Assembly: GCF_009909615.1 (NCBI RefSeq)
Contig: NZ_WWNE01000006.1
Span: 62,001-126,000, forward strand
DNA length: 64,000 nt
Direction of reading: 5' to 3'
From: Acidiluteibacter ferrifornacis
GTDB lineage: Bacteria > Bacteroidota > Bacteroidia > Flavobacteriales_E > Vicingaceae
Numbering within the stretch: position 1 is the first letter of the stretch; every line of letters begins with the position of its first letter. This document shows positions 22,254 to 32,161 of the stretch, one piece after another. The translations under genes and the position numbers were made by a program. The notes under the pieces are model-generated. The model saw only the letters and a list, made by a program, of their open reading frames with translations, searched no databases and had not been told where the DNA came from.

Positions 22254-22880
22254 TTAGCTTAATAATGTTTGAATTGACTCTAAAGACCCTTCACTTAGCA
22301 AAATATTTGACGCGTTCATCAAATCATATGTACTTAAACCTGAAGCAGTTACTACTTTAGTGTTTTTCAAATTTCGGGACGACAAATATATGTTTTTATT
22401 TAAATCTGAAAGCACAATTAATGATTTTTTATCATTTACTTTCAAATTTTCTAGTATCGACTTGAATTCCTTAGTCTTAGGAGCATCAAAAGTGAAGTCC
22501 TCGATAATTGACAATCCACCATTCTTTGCTTTATAAGATAGTGCCGATTTTCTAGCTAATGCTTTTAATTTTTTATTCAATTTAAAGCTATAGTTTCTTG
22601 GTCTTGGACCAAAGATAGTACCACCGCCTTTAAAAACAGGAGATTTAATGCTACCAGCTCTAGCGGTACCTGTACCCTTCTGCTTCTTAATTTTCTTAGT
22701 ACTTCCAGTAACTTCAGCTCTTTCTTTAGCCTTACTTGTACCTTGTCTTTGATTTGCTAGATATTGTTTTACATCTAGGTAAATCGCATGATCATTAGGT
22801 TCAATACCGAAGATACTATCCGAAAGATTTACCTTCTTTTTGGTATCGCTACCCTTGATGTTCTTTACAGTTAATTCCAT
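22254..22880 (-). CDS. rplD: 50S ribosomal protein L4
   Basis: Large-subunit protein with a loop reaching into the exit tunnel. 208 residues; the loop region [20 protein letters not shown] and the [15 protein letters not shown] block are conserved. In E. coli L4 represses the S10 operon, but no matching leader can be judged here. It lies 21 nt downstream of rplC. Confidence 0.99.
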   Translation of the reverse strand: MELTVKNIKGSDTKKKVNLSDSIFGIEPNDHAIYLDVKQYLANQRQGTSKAKERAEVTGSTKKIKKQKGTGTARAGSIKSPVFKGGGTIFGPRPRNYSFKLNKKLKALARKSALSYKAKNGGLSIIEDFTFDAPKTKEFKSILENLKVNDKKSLIVLSDLNKNIYLSSRNLKNTKVVTASGLSTYDLMNASNILLSEGSLESIQTLLS

Positions 22881-22901
22881 ATCGTGATTCCTCCGGATAT
22901 T

Positions 22902-23516
22902 TTACTTGTTAATAGTTACGATTGATCCTTTTGCACCTGGCACAGAACCTTTCAACACAATTAGGTTTTTCTCAGGATAAACTTTTACAACCTCTAAATT
23001 CTCAGTTGTAACTCTAACTCCACCCATTTGACCTGCCATTCTCATACCCTTCATTACTCTTGATGGAGTAGAAGCAGCACCAATAGAACCAGGAGCTCTT
23101 AACCTGTTGTGCTGTCCGTGAGTTTGACCACCAACACCGGCAAAACCATGTCTTTTAACAACCCCTTGGAAACCTTTTCCTTTAGAAGTCCCAGTTACAT
23201 CTACCCATTCGCCCTCTGCGAATAAAGAAACATCAACTGAATCTCCAACTTTTTTATCTTCAAAACCTTTAAACTCGATAGTCTTGATTTTTGGAGTTGT
23301 ACCTGCTTTTTTGAAATGACCTTTCATTGCAGCAGAAGTACGCTTCTCCTTTCTTTCTCCGTAACCTAATTGGATAGCTTCATAGCCATCAACTTCGGAT
23401 GTCTTTACTTGTGTTACGACACAAGGACCTGCTTCTATAACTGTGCATGGGATATTCTTCCCCTCGGCACTAAAAACGCTGGTCATACCTATTTTTTTAC
23501 CTATTATACCTGGCAT
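22902..23516 (-). CDS. rplC: 50S ribosomal protein L3
   Basis: One of the first proteins to assemble on 23S rRNA; its loop approaches the peptidyl transferase centre. 204 residues: [15 protein letters not shown] start, [20 protein letters not shown] loop with the conserved Gln, and [11 protein letters not shown]. It lies 25 nt downstream of rpsJ. Confidence 0.99.
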   Translation of the reverse strand: MPGIIGKKIGMTSVFSAEGKNIPCTVIEAGPCVVTQVKTSEVDGYEAIQLGYGERKEKRTSAAMKGHFKKAGTTPKIKTIEFKGFEDKKVGDSVDVSLFAEGEWVDVTGTSKGKGFQGVVKRHGFAGVGGQTHGQHNRLRAPGSIGAASTPSRVMKGMRMAGQMGGVRVTTENLEVVKVYPEKNLIVLKGSVPGAKGSIVTINK

Positions 23517-23541
23517 CCTATTGATTATAAATTATTACTAA

Positions 23542-23847
23542 TTATACTTTAATCTCAACATCAACTCCACTTGGCAATTCAAGTTTCATCAATGCATCTA
23601 CTGTTTTAGAAGTAGAACTATAAATATCTAACAAACGCTTGTAAGAACTCAATTGAAACTGCTCTCTTGCCTTTTTACTAACATGAGGAGACTTCAATAC
23701 TGTGTAAATTCTTTTGTGAGTAGGTAATGGAATTGGACCACTAACTACTGCGCCTGTTGACTTAACAGTCTTAACAATTTTTTCTGCTGATTTATCAACT
23801 AAGTTGAAATCGTAAGACTTTAATTTTATACGAATTTTTTGATTCAT
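23542..23847 (-). CDS. rpsJ: 30S ribosomal protein S10
   Basis: Small-subunit head protein, also NusE, the partner of NusB and NusG in antitermination. 101 residues: [20 protein letters not shown] start, [17 protein letters not shown] signature. It lies 17 nt downstream of fusA, with no promoter box between them, which supports one continuous str-S10 transcript. Confidence 0.99.
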   Translation of the reverse strand: MNQKIRIKLKSYDFNLVDKSAEKIVKTVKSTGAVVSGPIPLPTHKRIYTVLKSPHVSKKAREQFQLSSYKRLLDIYSSTSKTVDALMKLELPSGVDVEIKV

Positions 23848-23864
23848 TCTATTTATCTTAAATA

Positions 23865-25973
23865 TTAAGCTTCTACTTTTCCGTGAGCCTTGTCTATAAC
23901 TACTTTAGCAAGGTTTTGTGGCAACTGATCATAGTGTGAGAACTCCATAGAAGAAGTCGCTCTACCTGAAGACATCGTTCTTAATGAGGTTACATATCCA
24001 AACATTTCTGACAATGGCACCTTAGCTTTAATTACTTTAGCTCCATTTCTATCATCCATACCATCTACTTGCCCTCTTCTTCTATTCAGGTCACCAACAA
24101 TATCACCCATATACTCTTCTGGAGTTACAGCTTCCATCTTCATAATTGGCTCCAGAATTACGGGATTAGCTTTTGGCATTGCAGCTCTATAAGCCATCTT
24201 AGCTGCCAATTCAAATGATAATTGATCAGAATCCACAGGGTGGAAAGATCCGTCGTGTAAAGTAACCTTTAAACTATCAACAGGATATCCTGCAAGCACA
24301 CCGTTCTTCATTGCTTCTTTAAAGCCTTTCTCAACAGAAGGAATAAATTCTTTTGGAACGTTACCACCTTTTACTTCGTTTACAAACTCCAACCCTTCTT
24401 TTTCTACATCAGCAACTGCTTCTATTGTCACTTGTATGTCTGCAAACTTACCTCGTCCACCAGATTGTTTCTTATAAACTTCTCTGTGTTGAACAGCTCC
24501 TGTGATAGTCTCTTTATAATTTACTTGTGGTGCGCCTTGATTACACTCCACTTTAAATTCTCTTTTTAATCGATCTAAGATAATATCCAAGTGAAGCTCA
24601 CCCATTCCGCTTAATACAGTCTGACCAGAATCTTCATCCGTGTGAATAGTCAAAGTTGGATCTTCCTCAGATAATTTAGCTAAAGCCATACCCAATTTAT
24701 CAACATCCGCCTGAGTTTTTGGCTCAATAGCAATACCGATTACTGGATCCGGGAAATCCATAGATTCTAAGACAATTGGATGTGCTTCATTACAAAGTGT
24801 ATCTCCCGTTTTAATATCTTTAAATCCAACTAATGCAGCAATATCTCCCGCTTGTAATCTCTCAATTTGATTTTGCTTGTTCGCATGCATTTGAAAGATT
24901 CTTGAAATACGCTCTTTCTTACCAGTTCTAGAATTTAAAATATAAGAACCCGCCTCAAGAACTCCAGAATATGCTCTAGTAAAGCACAAACGCCCTACGA
25001 AAGGATCTGTTGCAATTTTAAATGCTAATGCAGCGAAAGGTTCATCTATACTTGGCTTTCTGCTTGCTGGTTGATCAGTATTTGGATTCACACCATCAAT
25101 AGCCTCAACATCCATAGGTGAAGGCAATAATTCCATCACATAATTCAGCATTGTTTGAACACCCTTATTCTTAAAAGATGAACCACACAACATTGGTACA
25201 ATCTTCATAGAAATAGTAGCCTCTCTTAATGCTTTTAAGATCTCATCCTCTGAAATAGAATTTGGATCTTCAAAATATTTCTCCATTAACGTGTCGTCAA
25301 ATTCAGCAATTGCCTCCAATAATAATTCACGGTAATGCGTAGCTTCTTCAATCATATCTTCTGGAACGTCGATTGTCTCATAGGTCATCCCCATATCCTC
25401 TTCATTCCAAATAATACCTCTCATGTTTAATAAGTCAACAACTCCTCTAAAGTTCTCTTCAGAACCAATAGGCAATTGTAAAGGAACAGCAGTACTACCT
25501 AACATCTCCTTCACTTGCTTACATACTTTCAAAAACTCAGCACCCTGACGGTCCATTTTATTTACGAAACCTAAACGAGCTACATTGTAGTTATTTGCCA
25601 ACCTCCAGTTAGTCTCAGATTGTGGTTCAACACCATCAACCGCACTAAATAAGAATACTAAACCATCTAATACACGCAAAGATCTGTTCACTTCAACAGT
25701 AAAGTCAACGTGTCCTGGAGTGTCAATAATATTAATATGGTATTGGTGATCTTTATAAGGCCAAAACACAGTAGTTGCAGCAGAAGTAATTGTGATACCT
25801 CTTTCTTGCTCTTGCTCCATCCAGTCCATAGTAGCTCCACCATCGTGAACCTCACCAATTTTGTGACTTACTCCTGAATAATATAAAATACGCTCAGTGG
25901 TAGTTGTCTTTCCAGCATCAATATGTGCTGCGATACCAATATTTCTGGTGTATTTAAGATCTCTTTTTGCCAT
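23865..25973 (-). CDS. fusA: Elongation factor G
   Basis: Translocation and recycling GTPase. 702 residues with five domains. G1 is [14 protein letters not shown]2 lies in the RGITI region, G3 is DTPGHVDF and G4 is NKMDR. Domain IV (about residues 485-610) has the loop that enters the decoding site. It lies between rpsG (25 nt) and rpsJ (17 nt). No tuf gene follows, unlike in E. coli, which is usual for Bacteroidota. Confidence 0.99.
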   Translation of the reverse strand: MAKRDLKYTRNIGIAAHIDAGKTTTTERILYYSGVSHKIGEVHDGGATMDWMEQEQERGITITSAATTVFWPYKDHQYHINIIDTPGHVDFTVEVNRSLRVLDGLVFLFSAVDGVEPQSETNWRLANNYNVARLGFVNKMDRQGAEFLKVCKQVKEMLGSTAVPLQLPIGSEENFRGVVDLLNMRGIIWNEEDMGMTYETIDVPEDMIEEATHYRELLLEAIAEFDDTLMEKYFEDPNSISEDEILKALREATISMKIVPMLCGSSFKNKGVQTMLNYVMELLPSPMDVEAIDGVNPNTDQPASRKPSIDEPFAALAFKIATDPFVGRLCFTRAYSGVLEAGSYILNSRTGKKERISRIFQMHANKQNQIERLQAGDIAALVGFKDIKTGDTLCNEAHPIVLESMDFPDPVIGIAIEPKTQADVDKLGMALAKLSEEDPTLTIHTDEDSGQTVLSGMGELHLDIILDRLKREFKVECNQGAPQVNYKETITGAVQHREVYKKQSGGRGKFADIQVTIEAVADVEKEGLEFVNEVKGGNVPKEFIPSVEKGFKEAMKNGVLAGYPVDSLKVTLHDGSFHPVDSDQLSFELAAKMAYRAAMPKANPVILEPIMKMEAVTPEEYMGDIVGDLNRRRGQVDGMDDRNGAKVIKAKVPLSEMFGYVTSLRTMSSGRATSSMEFSHYDQLPQNLAKVVIDKAHGKVEA

Positions 25974-25998
25974 TGTATTATTTTCTTCTTGTGTAATA

Positions 25999-26469
25999 TT
26001 AGAATCTAAAATGAGAGAACGCCTTATTTGCTTCTGCCATTCTGTGAGTATCTTCTTTCTTCTTGTGAGAAGCGCCTTCTTCTTTAAAAGCAGCGATAAT
26101 TTCTCCAGCTAATTTATCAGCCATTGTTTTCTCGTTTCTTTTTCTCGCATATCCAATCATTGCCTTTACAGCCATTGACGTTTTTCTTTCGTCACGGATT
26201 TGCTGAGGAATTTGAAACGTCGCTCCCCCTACTCTTCTACTTCTAACCTCTACTTGTGGAGTTACATTCTCAACCGCTTTTTTCCACACTTCTAACGCAT
26301 TCTCATCTTTCAATCTCTCTTGAACAATATCAATCGCAGAATAAAATATTTGATACGCTATACTTTTCTTACCATCCAACATCATGTTGTTAACAAATCT
26401 TGTAACATCAACGTTATTAAATCTTGGATCTGGAAGAATTGGTCTACTTTTAGCTCTAGTCTTTCTCAT
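25999..26469 (-). CDS. rpsG: 30S ribosomal protein S7
   Basis: Primary 16S rRNA binder of the small-subunit head, contacting E-site tRNA. 156 residues: [19 protein letters not shown] start, [15 protein letters not shown] signature. It lies 35 nt downstream of rpsL. Confidence 0.99.
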   Translation of the reverse strand: MRKTRAKSRPILPDPRFNNVDVTRFVNNMMLDGKKSIAYQIFYSAIDIVQERLKDENALEVWKKAVENVTPQVEVRSRRVGGATFQIPQQIRDERKTSMAVKAMIGYARKRNEKTMADKLAGEIIAAFKEEGASHKKKEDTHRMAEANKAFSHFRF

Positions 26470-26504
26470 GGTTTCTTACCTTAATACTTTTAAAGTCTTT
26501 TATC

Positions 26505-26879
26505 TTATTTTTTTGGTCTTTTAGCACCGTACTTAGATCTTCTTTGAGTACGTCCAGCAACACCAGCAGTATCTAAAGCCCCTCTTACGATGTGATAACG
26601 AACCCCAGGCAAATCCTTTACTCTACCACCTCTCACTAACACTATAGAGTGCTCTTGCAGGTTGTGTCCCTCTCCAGGAATGTAAGCATTCACTTCTTTT
26701 TGGTTGGTTAATCTTACCCTTGCTACTTTTCTCATCGCTGAGTTAGGCTTCTTAGGTGTTGTAGTATATACTCTTACACAAACTCCTCTTCTTTGAGGAC
26801 AAGAATCTAAAGCAGCAGATTTACTTTTCTTTTCAAGCTTTACTCTACCTTTTCTTACAAGTTGTTGAATCGTTGGCAT
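26505..26879 (-). CDS. rpsL: 30S ribosomal protein S12
   Basis: Decoding-centre protein and the first gene of the ribosomal supercluster. 124 residues. The two loops where streptomycin-resistance changes arise are wild type: Lys in [13 protein letters not shown] and Lys in [13 protein letters not shown], the latter with the Asp that RimO methylthiolates. A matched -33/-7 promoter lies about 40-80 nt upstream. Confidence 0.99.
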   Translation of the reverse strand: MPTIQQLVRKGRVKLEKKSKSAALDSCPQRRGVCVRVYTTTPKKPNSAMRKVARVRLTNQKEVNAYIPGEGHNLQEHSIVLVRGGRVKDLPGVRYHIVRGALDTAGVAGRTQRRSKYGAKRPKK

Positions 26880-26921
26880 ACGTTATTATTTATATAAATG
26901 CACAAATTATCCCAAATTTTT

Positions 26922-26958
26922 GGGGACGCAAATGTACAAGATTTTTTATTTAAAGCAA
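26922..26958 (-). promoter_or_regulatory. Promoter of the rpsL-led ribosomal supercluster
   Basis: On the minus strand: TTG (26956-26958), 19 nt, then TACATTTG (26929-26936), an exact TAnnTTTG -7 box at the normal spacing. It is followed by CGTCCCC. The predicted start is near 26920, giving a leader of about 40 nt. The leader holds a short hairpin, CCCAAA paired with TTTGGG, just after the predicted start. Confidence 0.72.
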
Positions 26959-27124
26959 TGATGCAATTAATTTTTTTTAAATATTTTATGTAGTTTTTTT
27001 CTACACCGTTATTTAAAGCGCAAAATTCCACATTTTTTGATTCATTTCAAGACGAAAAAAAATCAAAATATCTCTTCTTAGAATTAAATCTTATCAATCG
27101 ACCCTAAAAAATTGACTGATTCCC

Positions 27125-27132
27125 TAATTTTG
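27125..27132 (+). promoter_or_regulatory. -7 element for the PcrA/UvrD gene, almost touching the start codon
   Basis: TAATTTTG is an exact TAnnTTTG match ending 5 nt before the ATG at 27138. With a start 5-8 nt past the box, the mRNA would have no leader or one of a few bases. No TTG -33 box is seen at the standard distance, so this could be a chance match. Confidence 0.4.
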
Positions 27133-27137
27133 TACTC

Positions 27138-29474
27138 ATGGATTATTTAGCAGGATTAAACGAAGCTCAGAAAGCTGCGGTTATAAATACAGAAGGCCCT
27201 ACTATGGTAATAGCAGGTGCAGGGTCAGGAAAAACTAGGGTGCTTACATTTCGTATTGCCCATATGTTGCAAAAAGGTGTTGACCCCTTTAATATTCTTT
27301 CTTTAACCTTTACCAATAAGGCTGCTAAAGAAATGAAGGAAAGAATTTCAAAAATTGTGGGAGGAAATGAGGCTAGGAATCTATGGATGGGAACTTTCCA
27401 CTCTATTTTCGCTCGTATACTCAGAAGCGAAGCTGAAAAATTACATTACCCCTCTAATTTCACCATATACGATTCTGCAGACTCTAAAAGCCTTATTAAA
27501 GATATTCTAAAGCAATTAGGACTCGATGACAAATCGTATAAACCTTCTCTAGTTTTAAACCGTATTTCTTCTGCTAAGAACAATTTAATTTCAGCACAAG
27601 CCTACCTAAACAATGTAACCATACAATCTGAAGATCGCCAAATGGGGAAACCTAAAATTGGTGAAGTTTATAAACTATATGAGCAACGCTGCTTCAGAGC
27701 AGGTGCAATGGATTTTGATGATTTATTATTCAAAACCAATATTCTATTGCGGGATTTTCCAGAGGTATTGCATAAATACCAGCACAGATTCAAGTATATT
27801 TTAGTAGATGAGTATCAAGACACCAACTATTCACAATACTTAATAGTTAAAAAACTCGCAGCAGTCAACGAAAATATTTGTGTTGTTGGTGATGATGCTC
27901 AAAGTATATATGCATTTAGAGGAGCGAATATTCAAAACATTTTAAATTTTGAGAAGGATTACCCAGATTTAAAAACCTTCAAATTAGAACAAAACTATCG
28001 ATCGACTAAAAACATCGTTAACGCTGCAAATTCAGCCATAAAAAACAACAAAGAACAACTGGATAAAGAGGTTTGGACAGCCAATGATGAAGGGACTAAA
28101 ATCAGGGTTAGTCATACCCTTACCGATAATGAAGAAGGGCGGATGGTAGCTAATTCCATATTTGAGACTAAATTAAATAATCAAGCTAGGAATGAAGATT
28201 TTGCCATACTGTATCGAACGAATGCTCAATCTCGTTCTATGGAGGAGGGATTAAGAAAGCAGGACATTCCTTACAAAATATATGGTGGTTTATCTTTTTA
28301 TCAGAGAAAAGAAATTAAAGATCTTTTAGCCTATTGTAGACTAGTCATTAATCCTTCCGACGAAGAAGCGATAAAAAGAGTAATTAACTACCCTACAAGA
28401 GGAATAGGTAAGACGACAATTGATAGAATCCTATTTGCTGCCTCTGAACAAGACACTAGTCTATGGAATATAATTAAGCAAATTAAAACCACTAATGTAG
28501 GTGTCAGTGCGGCCGTTCAAAATAAAGTAATGGATTTCGCTGTAATGATTAACAACTTTTCTAAAATGGTAGATAAGTTAAGCGCATATGATTTAGCTAG
28601 TAATATTGCACAGTCAACCGGAATTCTAAAAGAACATTTTTCGGATAAAACTCCGGAAGGTATAGCTAGGTATGATAACGTTCAAGAATTGTTAAATGGA
28701 ATCAAAGAATTTTGTGAAGATAAACCAGAAGGAGACACTTCACTAAGGACTTTGGATTTGTATATGCAAGACATTGCACTACTTACTGACATCGACAATG
28801 AAAATGAAGATGATAGAGATAAAGTAAGTTTAATGACCATACATGCGGCAAAAGGTCTAGAATTTCCTTATGTATACCTAGTCGGTTTAGAGGAAAATCT
28901 CTTCCCATCTCAGATGTCGCTAAACTCTAGATCAGATCTTGAAGAAGAAAGAAGATTGTTTTACGTCGCCATTACTCGTGCTGAAAAGCAAGTGAATATA
29001 AGTTATGCATCTTCGAGGTATAAGTGGGGTAATTTAATCAGTTGTGAACCGAGTCGATTCATCGAGGAAATTGACGAAAAGTATTTGGAGTATGACATGC
29101 CTCCTCAAAGAGTAGGTAAATCTAGCACAGGATTTGGAAGAACTACTGAGATTGAAAATAGACCAACACCTCAAGCTGGAAAAAAGACGATGATCTACAC
29201 TAAGAAAAAACAAGACCCTAGACCATCTGCAACGATAATTCCTCCAAGAAAGAAGATGGTAAAAGTCACTGATAACATTCCAGATGATCCATCATTTACG
29301 ACACTTGCAAATAATATTGAAATAGGATTTCGAGTTCAACATTTGCGATTTGGAAAAGGTGAAATCACTGCATTAGAGGGAACTCCTCCCAATGTTAAAG
29401 CGACGATTCTATTCGATCAGATCGGCGAAAAACAGCTATTGCTAAAATTTGCGAAACTGAAGATTATTAAATAA
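27138..29474 (+). CDS. ATP-dependent DNA helicase, PcrA/UvrD family
   Basis: A 778-residue superfamily 1A 3'-5' helicase for nucleotide excision repair and replication or transcription conflicts. Motif I is GAGSGKTRVL (about residues 27-36), motif II is VDEYQDTN, motif III is VGDDAQSIYAFRGA, motif IV is EQNYRST, motif V is MTIHAAKGLEF and motif VI is VAITRAEKQ. The C-terminal 55 residues (FRVQHLRFGKGEI...) form a Tudor-like domain like that with which PcrA/UvrD bind RNA polymerase. The start MDYLAGLNEAQKAAV fits the family, so the ATG is secure. It is divergent from rpsL. Confidence 0.95.
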   Translation: MDYLAGLNEAQKAAVINTEGPTMVIAGAGSGKTRVLTFRIAHMLQKGVDPFNILSLTFTNKAAKEMKERISKIVGGNEARNLWMGTFHSIFARILRSEAEKLHYPSNFTIYDSADSKSLIKDILKQLGLDDKSYKPSLVLNRISSAKNNLISAQAYLNNVTIQSEDRQMGKPKIGEVYKLYEQRCFRAGAMDFDDLLFKTNILLRDFPEVLHKYQHRFKYILVDEYQDTNYSQYLIVKKLAAVNENICVVGDDAQSIYAFRGANIQNILNFEKDYPDLKTFKLEQNYRSTKNIVNAANSAIKNNKEQLDKEVWTANDEGTKIRVSHTLTDNEEGRMVANSIFETKLNNQARNEDFAILYRTNAQSRSMEEGLRKQDIPYKIYGGLSFYQRKEIKDLLAYCRLVINPSDEEAIKRVINYPTRGIGKTTIDRILFAASEQDTSLWNIIKQIKTTNVGVSAAVQNKVMDFAVMINNFSKMVDKLSAYDLASNIAQSTGILKEHFSDKTPEGIARYDNVQELLNGIKEFCEDKPEGDTSLRTLDLYMQDIALLTDIDNENEDDRDKVSLMTIHAAKGLEFPYVYLVGLEENLFPSQMSLNSRSDLEEERRLFYVAITRAEKQVNISYASSRYKWGNLISCEPSRFIEEIDEKYLEYDMPPQRVGKSSTGFGRTTEIENRPTPQAGKKTMIYTKKKQDPRPSATIIPPRKKMVKVTDNIPDDPSFTTLANNIEIGFRVQHLRFGKGEITALEGTPPNVKATILFDQIGEKQLLLKFAKLKIIK

Positions 29475-29510
29475 CTCAGATATTGTAGTTTCAACTGAAA
29501 TCATTATTAT

Positions 29511-29518
29511 TACTTTTG
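29511..29518 (+). promoter_or_regulatory. -7 promoter element of the DUF4290-murA operon
   Basis: TACTTTTG, an exact TAnnTTTG box in the 67-nt gap after the helicase gene and 23 nt before the DUF4290 start. A TTG lies 25 nt upstream, further than the usual 19-21 nt, so the -33 element is unclear. Confidence 0.5.
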
Positions 29519-29541
29519 AAGCTGATTTTGAAAAATAAAGA

Positions 29542-30189
29542 ATGAATTATAACACATCAAGACCACACTTAATTATCCCAGAATATGGACGCCATATTCA
29601 AAAAATGATTGATTATGCAGTTGGTATAGAAGAAGAAAGTGAAAGAGAGAAAGTAGCTCATGCTATAATAAACGTAATGGGAACATTGAATCCACACCTT
29701 AGAGATGTTCCAGATTTTGCACATAAATTATGGGATCACCTGTTCATCATGTCTGATTTCAGATTAAAAGTTACTTCTCCATACCCGCTGCCCGCTGTTG
29801 AGGAGCTAATTGAGAAACCAAAGCACATGCCCTACCCTCAAAATGATATCCGTTTTAAGCATTATGGCAAAGGAGTTGAAAAGTTAATCAGTGCTGCGAT
29901 TGAAATGGAGGAAGGAGAAGAAAAGACCGCGCTAACTGTATCAATAGCAAACTTGATGAAGAAGTTTTATTTAAGTTGGAACCGAGACTCTGTTGACGAT
30001 AAAGTAATCTTGAACGATTTAAATAGACTTTCTAAATCCAAATTAACTTTACCTGAAGGGACAGAATTGGAGTCCACGCAAACCATCATTCAAAAAGCAG
30101 GACTAAATGCTCCTAAACAGAACTTTTCAAAGAAAGGAAAGAAACGTTCAAAGTCGAATAATAACAACTACAAAAAGAAAAAATATTAA
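29542..30189 (+). CDS. DUF4290 family protein
   Basis: A 215-residue soluble, helix-rich protein of the DUF4290 family (MNYNTSRPHLIIPEYGRHIQ start, a WDHLFIMSDF block). It is nearly universal in Flavobacteriales and often sits directly upstream of murA, as here (12 nt). The last 30 residues are a Lys/Ser/Asn-rich basic tail. The function is not known; the position suggests a role linked to cell-wall precursor synthesis or cell division, but this is inference only. Confidence 0.88.
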   Translation: MNYNTSRPHLIIPEYGRHIQKMIDYAVGIEEESEREKVAHAIINVMGTLNPHLRDVPDFAHKLWDHLFIMSDFRLKVTSPYPLPAVEELIEKPKHMPYPQNDIRFKHYGKGVEKLISAAIEMEEGEEKTALTVSIANLMKKFYLSWNRDSVDDKVILNDLNRLSKSKLTLPEGTELESTQTIIQKAGLNAPKQNFSKKGKKRSKSNNNNYKKKKY

Positions 30190-30201
30190 TACATCTAGCA
30201 C

Positions 30202-31509
30202 ATGGGCACTTTTGAAATAGAAGGAGGTAAACGACTAAAAGGAGAATTAATTCCGCAAGGAGCAAAAAATGAAGCATTGCAAGTTTTATGCGCAGTATTA
30301 CTAACTCCTGAAAAAGTAATCATTCGAAAAGTGCCTAATATTGTTGATGTTAATAAGCTTATAGATTTACTTCAAGATCTTGGAGTAAAAGTTGAGAAAT
30401 TGGGTCCTGAAGACTATTCATTTCAAGCAGACGATATTGACATTGAATACTTAAATAGTCAAACTTTCAAGAAAAAAGGAGCTAGTTTAAGAGGCTCTGT
30501 AATGATATTAGGACCTCTTTTAGCTCGATTTGGTAAAGGTTATATTCCTAAACCAGGTGGAGATAAAATTGGTAGAAGAAGATTAGATACTCACTTTTTA
30601 GGATTTGAAAAGTTGGGCGCTGAATTCGTTTACAATGAAAAGAGTAAGTTCTACAAAGTAAACGCTAAGAATCTTCAGGGTACTTATATGCTTCTGGATG
30701 AAGCCTCTGTTACTGGAACTGCGAATATTATTATGGCAGCCGTAATGGCAAACGGAGAAACAGAAATTTATAACGCTGCCTGTGAACCATATATTCAACA
30801 ATTATGTAAAATGTTGAATAAAATGGGAGCAAAAATTCAAGGAGTTGGTTCCAATCTATTAAAGATTACAGGAGTAAAGAACCTTGGCGGATGTGAACAC
30901 AAAATTTTACCGGATATGATTGAGATTGGTAGTTTCATTGGATTAGCCGCAATGACTCAATCGGAAATTACGATAAAAGATGTTTCTTATCCTGATTTAG
31001 GAAGAATTCCTTCCGTATTCAGAAGTTTAGGTATAAAAATCGAGTTGAGAGGCGATGATTTATTCATACCTGCTCAAAAAAGCTATGAAGTTCAGCCATT
31101 TATAGATGGATCAATTTTAACCATTGCAGATGCACCATGGCCCGGATTCACTCCAGATCTATTAAGTATTATCTTAGTAGTTGCTACTCAAGCTAAAGGA
31201 TCTGTTTTAGTTCATCAGAAAATGTTTGAGAGTCGACTTTTCTTCGTGGATAAACTAATTGATATGGGCGCTCAAATTATATTGTGCGATCCTCACAGAG
31301 CTACAGTGATTGGCATGGACAGAAAGACACCTTTGCGTGGTATTCAAATGACATCACCTGACATTCGTGCAGGAGTTTCTTTATTAATTGCTGCCATGTC
31401 TGCTAAAGGAAAGAGTACCATTCACAATATTGAACAAATTGATAGAGGTTACCAAAATATTGATGAGCGATTAAACGCATTAGGTGCTAGTATTAAAAGA
31501 ATTAATTAA
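30202..31509 (+). CDS. murA: UDP-N-acetylglucosamine 1-carboxyvinyltransferase
   Basis: First committed step of peptidoglycan synthesis: transfers enolpyruvate from PEP to UDP-GlcNAc. 435 residues with the inside-out alpha/beta barrel. The start FEIEGGKRLKGEL, the PQGAKNEALQ lysine, and the later DMIEIGSF and GMDRKTPLRG blocks are present. The catalytic-loop Cys (Cys115 in E. coli, PGGCAIG) is replaced by Asp121 in PGGDKIGRRR. Enzymes with Asp here are active but not alkylated by fosfomycin. It lies between DUF4290 and a thioredoxin-like gene, with 12-nt gaps on both sides. Confidence 0.97.
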   Translation: MGTFEIEGGKRLKGELIPQGAKNEALQVLCAVLLTPEKVIIRKVPNIVDVNKLIDLLQDLGVKVEKLGPEDYSFQADDIDIEYLNSQTFKKKGASLRGSVMILGPLLARFGKGYIPKPGGDKIGRRRLDTHFLGFEKLGAEFVYNEKSKFYKVNAKNLQGTYMLLDEASVTGTANIIMAAVMANGETEIYNAACEPYIQQLCKMLNKMGAKIQGVGSNLLKITGVKNLGGCEHKILPDMIEIGSFIGLAAMTQSEITIKDVSYPDLGRIPSVFRSLGIKIELRGDDLFIPAQKSYEVQPFIDGSILTIADAPWPGFTPDLLSIILVVATQAKGSVLVHQKMFESRLFFVDKLIDMGAQIILCDPHRATVIGMDRKTPLRGIQMTSPDIRAGVSLLIAAMSAKGKSTIHNIEQIDRGYQNIDERLNALGASIKRIN

Positions 31510-31521
31510 AAATTAAAAGTC

Positions 31522-32070
31522 ATGAAAAAGTTTTGGACAGTTTTTACTATTGTATGTTTCTCCGGTTTTATTTACAGCTTTATGCCGCAACCTGAGCCCA
31601 CTTTTGAAGGCGAAAATGTCGGTTTAAAAATTGGGAATATTGCTCCCAATATCTCTTTAAATGATCCCAATGGGAAAACGATAGAATTAAAAGATTTAAG
31701 AGGGCAATTAGTATTAATTGACTTCTGGGCAAGCTGGTGCAGACCATGCAGAATGGAGAACCCAAACGTAGTGGCCAACTACAAAAAATTCAAAGACACT
31801 AAATTCAAGAATGGAAAAGGTTTTACGGTCTATAGCGTTTCTCTAGACCGTGCAAAAGCGGCATGGCAAAATGCTATTATGCAAGATGGGTTGATGTGGT
31901 CAAATCATGTGAGCGATTTAAAATACTGGCAATCAGAAGCTGCCACTCTATATGGAATTAGATCTATTCCTGCAGCTTATTTGATTGATGGGGATGGAAT
32001 TATTATTGGTAAAGGACAATCATTAAGAGGTCAAGGCTTGTCCACCACCTTGAATTCCTTTGTAAAATAA
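31522..32070 (+). CDS. TlpA-like thioredoxin-fold protein, exported
   Basis: A 182-residue protein with an N-terminal signal peptide or anchor (about residues 1-20) and a TlpA/ResA/AhpC-TSA-type thioredoxin domain. The redox motif is WCRPC in DFWASWCRPCRMENP. A cis-Pro region (RSIPAAYLIDGDG) follows. Such proteins reduce or isomerise disulphides in the periplasm; the substrate is unknown. It is the last gene of the DUF4290-murA operon and is followed by a terminator. Confidence 0.88.
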   Translation: MKKFWTVFTIVCFSGFIYSFMPQPEPTFEGENVGLKIGNIAPNISLNDPNGKTIELKDLRGQLVLIDFWASWCRPCRMENPNVVANYKKFKDTKFKNGKGFTVYSVSLDRAKAAWQNAIMQDGLMWSNHVSDLKYWQSEAATLYGIRSIPAAYLIDGDGIIIGKGQSLRGQGLSTTLNSFVK

Positions 32071-32090
32071 AAAACTAACACAGTAAAAAT

Positions 32091-32118
32091 AAAAGACAGG
32101 TAGTTATATCTGTCTTTT
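32091..32118 (+). terminator. Intrinsic terminator after the TlpA-like gene
   Basis: A 9-bp stem, AAAAGACAG (32091-32099) with CTGTCTTTT (32110-32118), and a 10-nt loop, ending in TTTTTT on the plus strand. Confidence 0.85.
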
Positions 32119-32141
32119 TTGTATTTAAACATTTCGTAAAC

Positions 32142-32154
32142 TGTCAATTTGACA
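32142..32154. promoter_or_regulatory. Palindrome before grpE, possible stress-response operator
   Basis: TGTCAATTTGACA: a perfect inverted repeat (TGTCAA, one base, TTGACA) that ends 7 nt before the annotated grpE ATG. The near -7 box TCAATTTG lies inside it, and TTTG at 32118-32121 could be a -33 box at 22 nt. A protein bound here would block this promoter. It is not a CIRCE element. The assignment as a heat-shock operator is inference from the position. Confidence 0.45.
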
Positions 32155-32161
32155 CAATATT

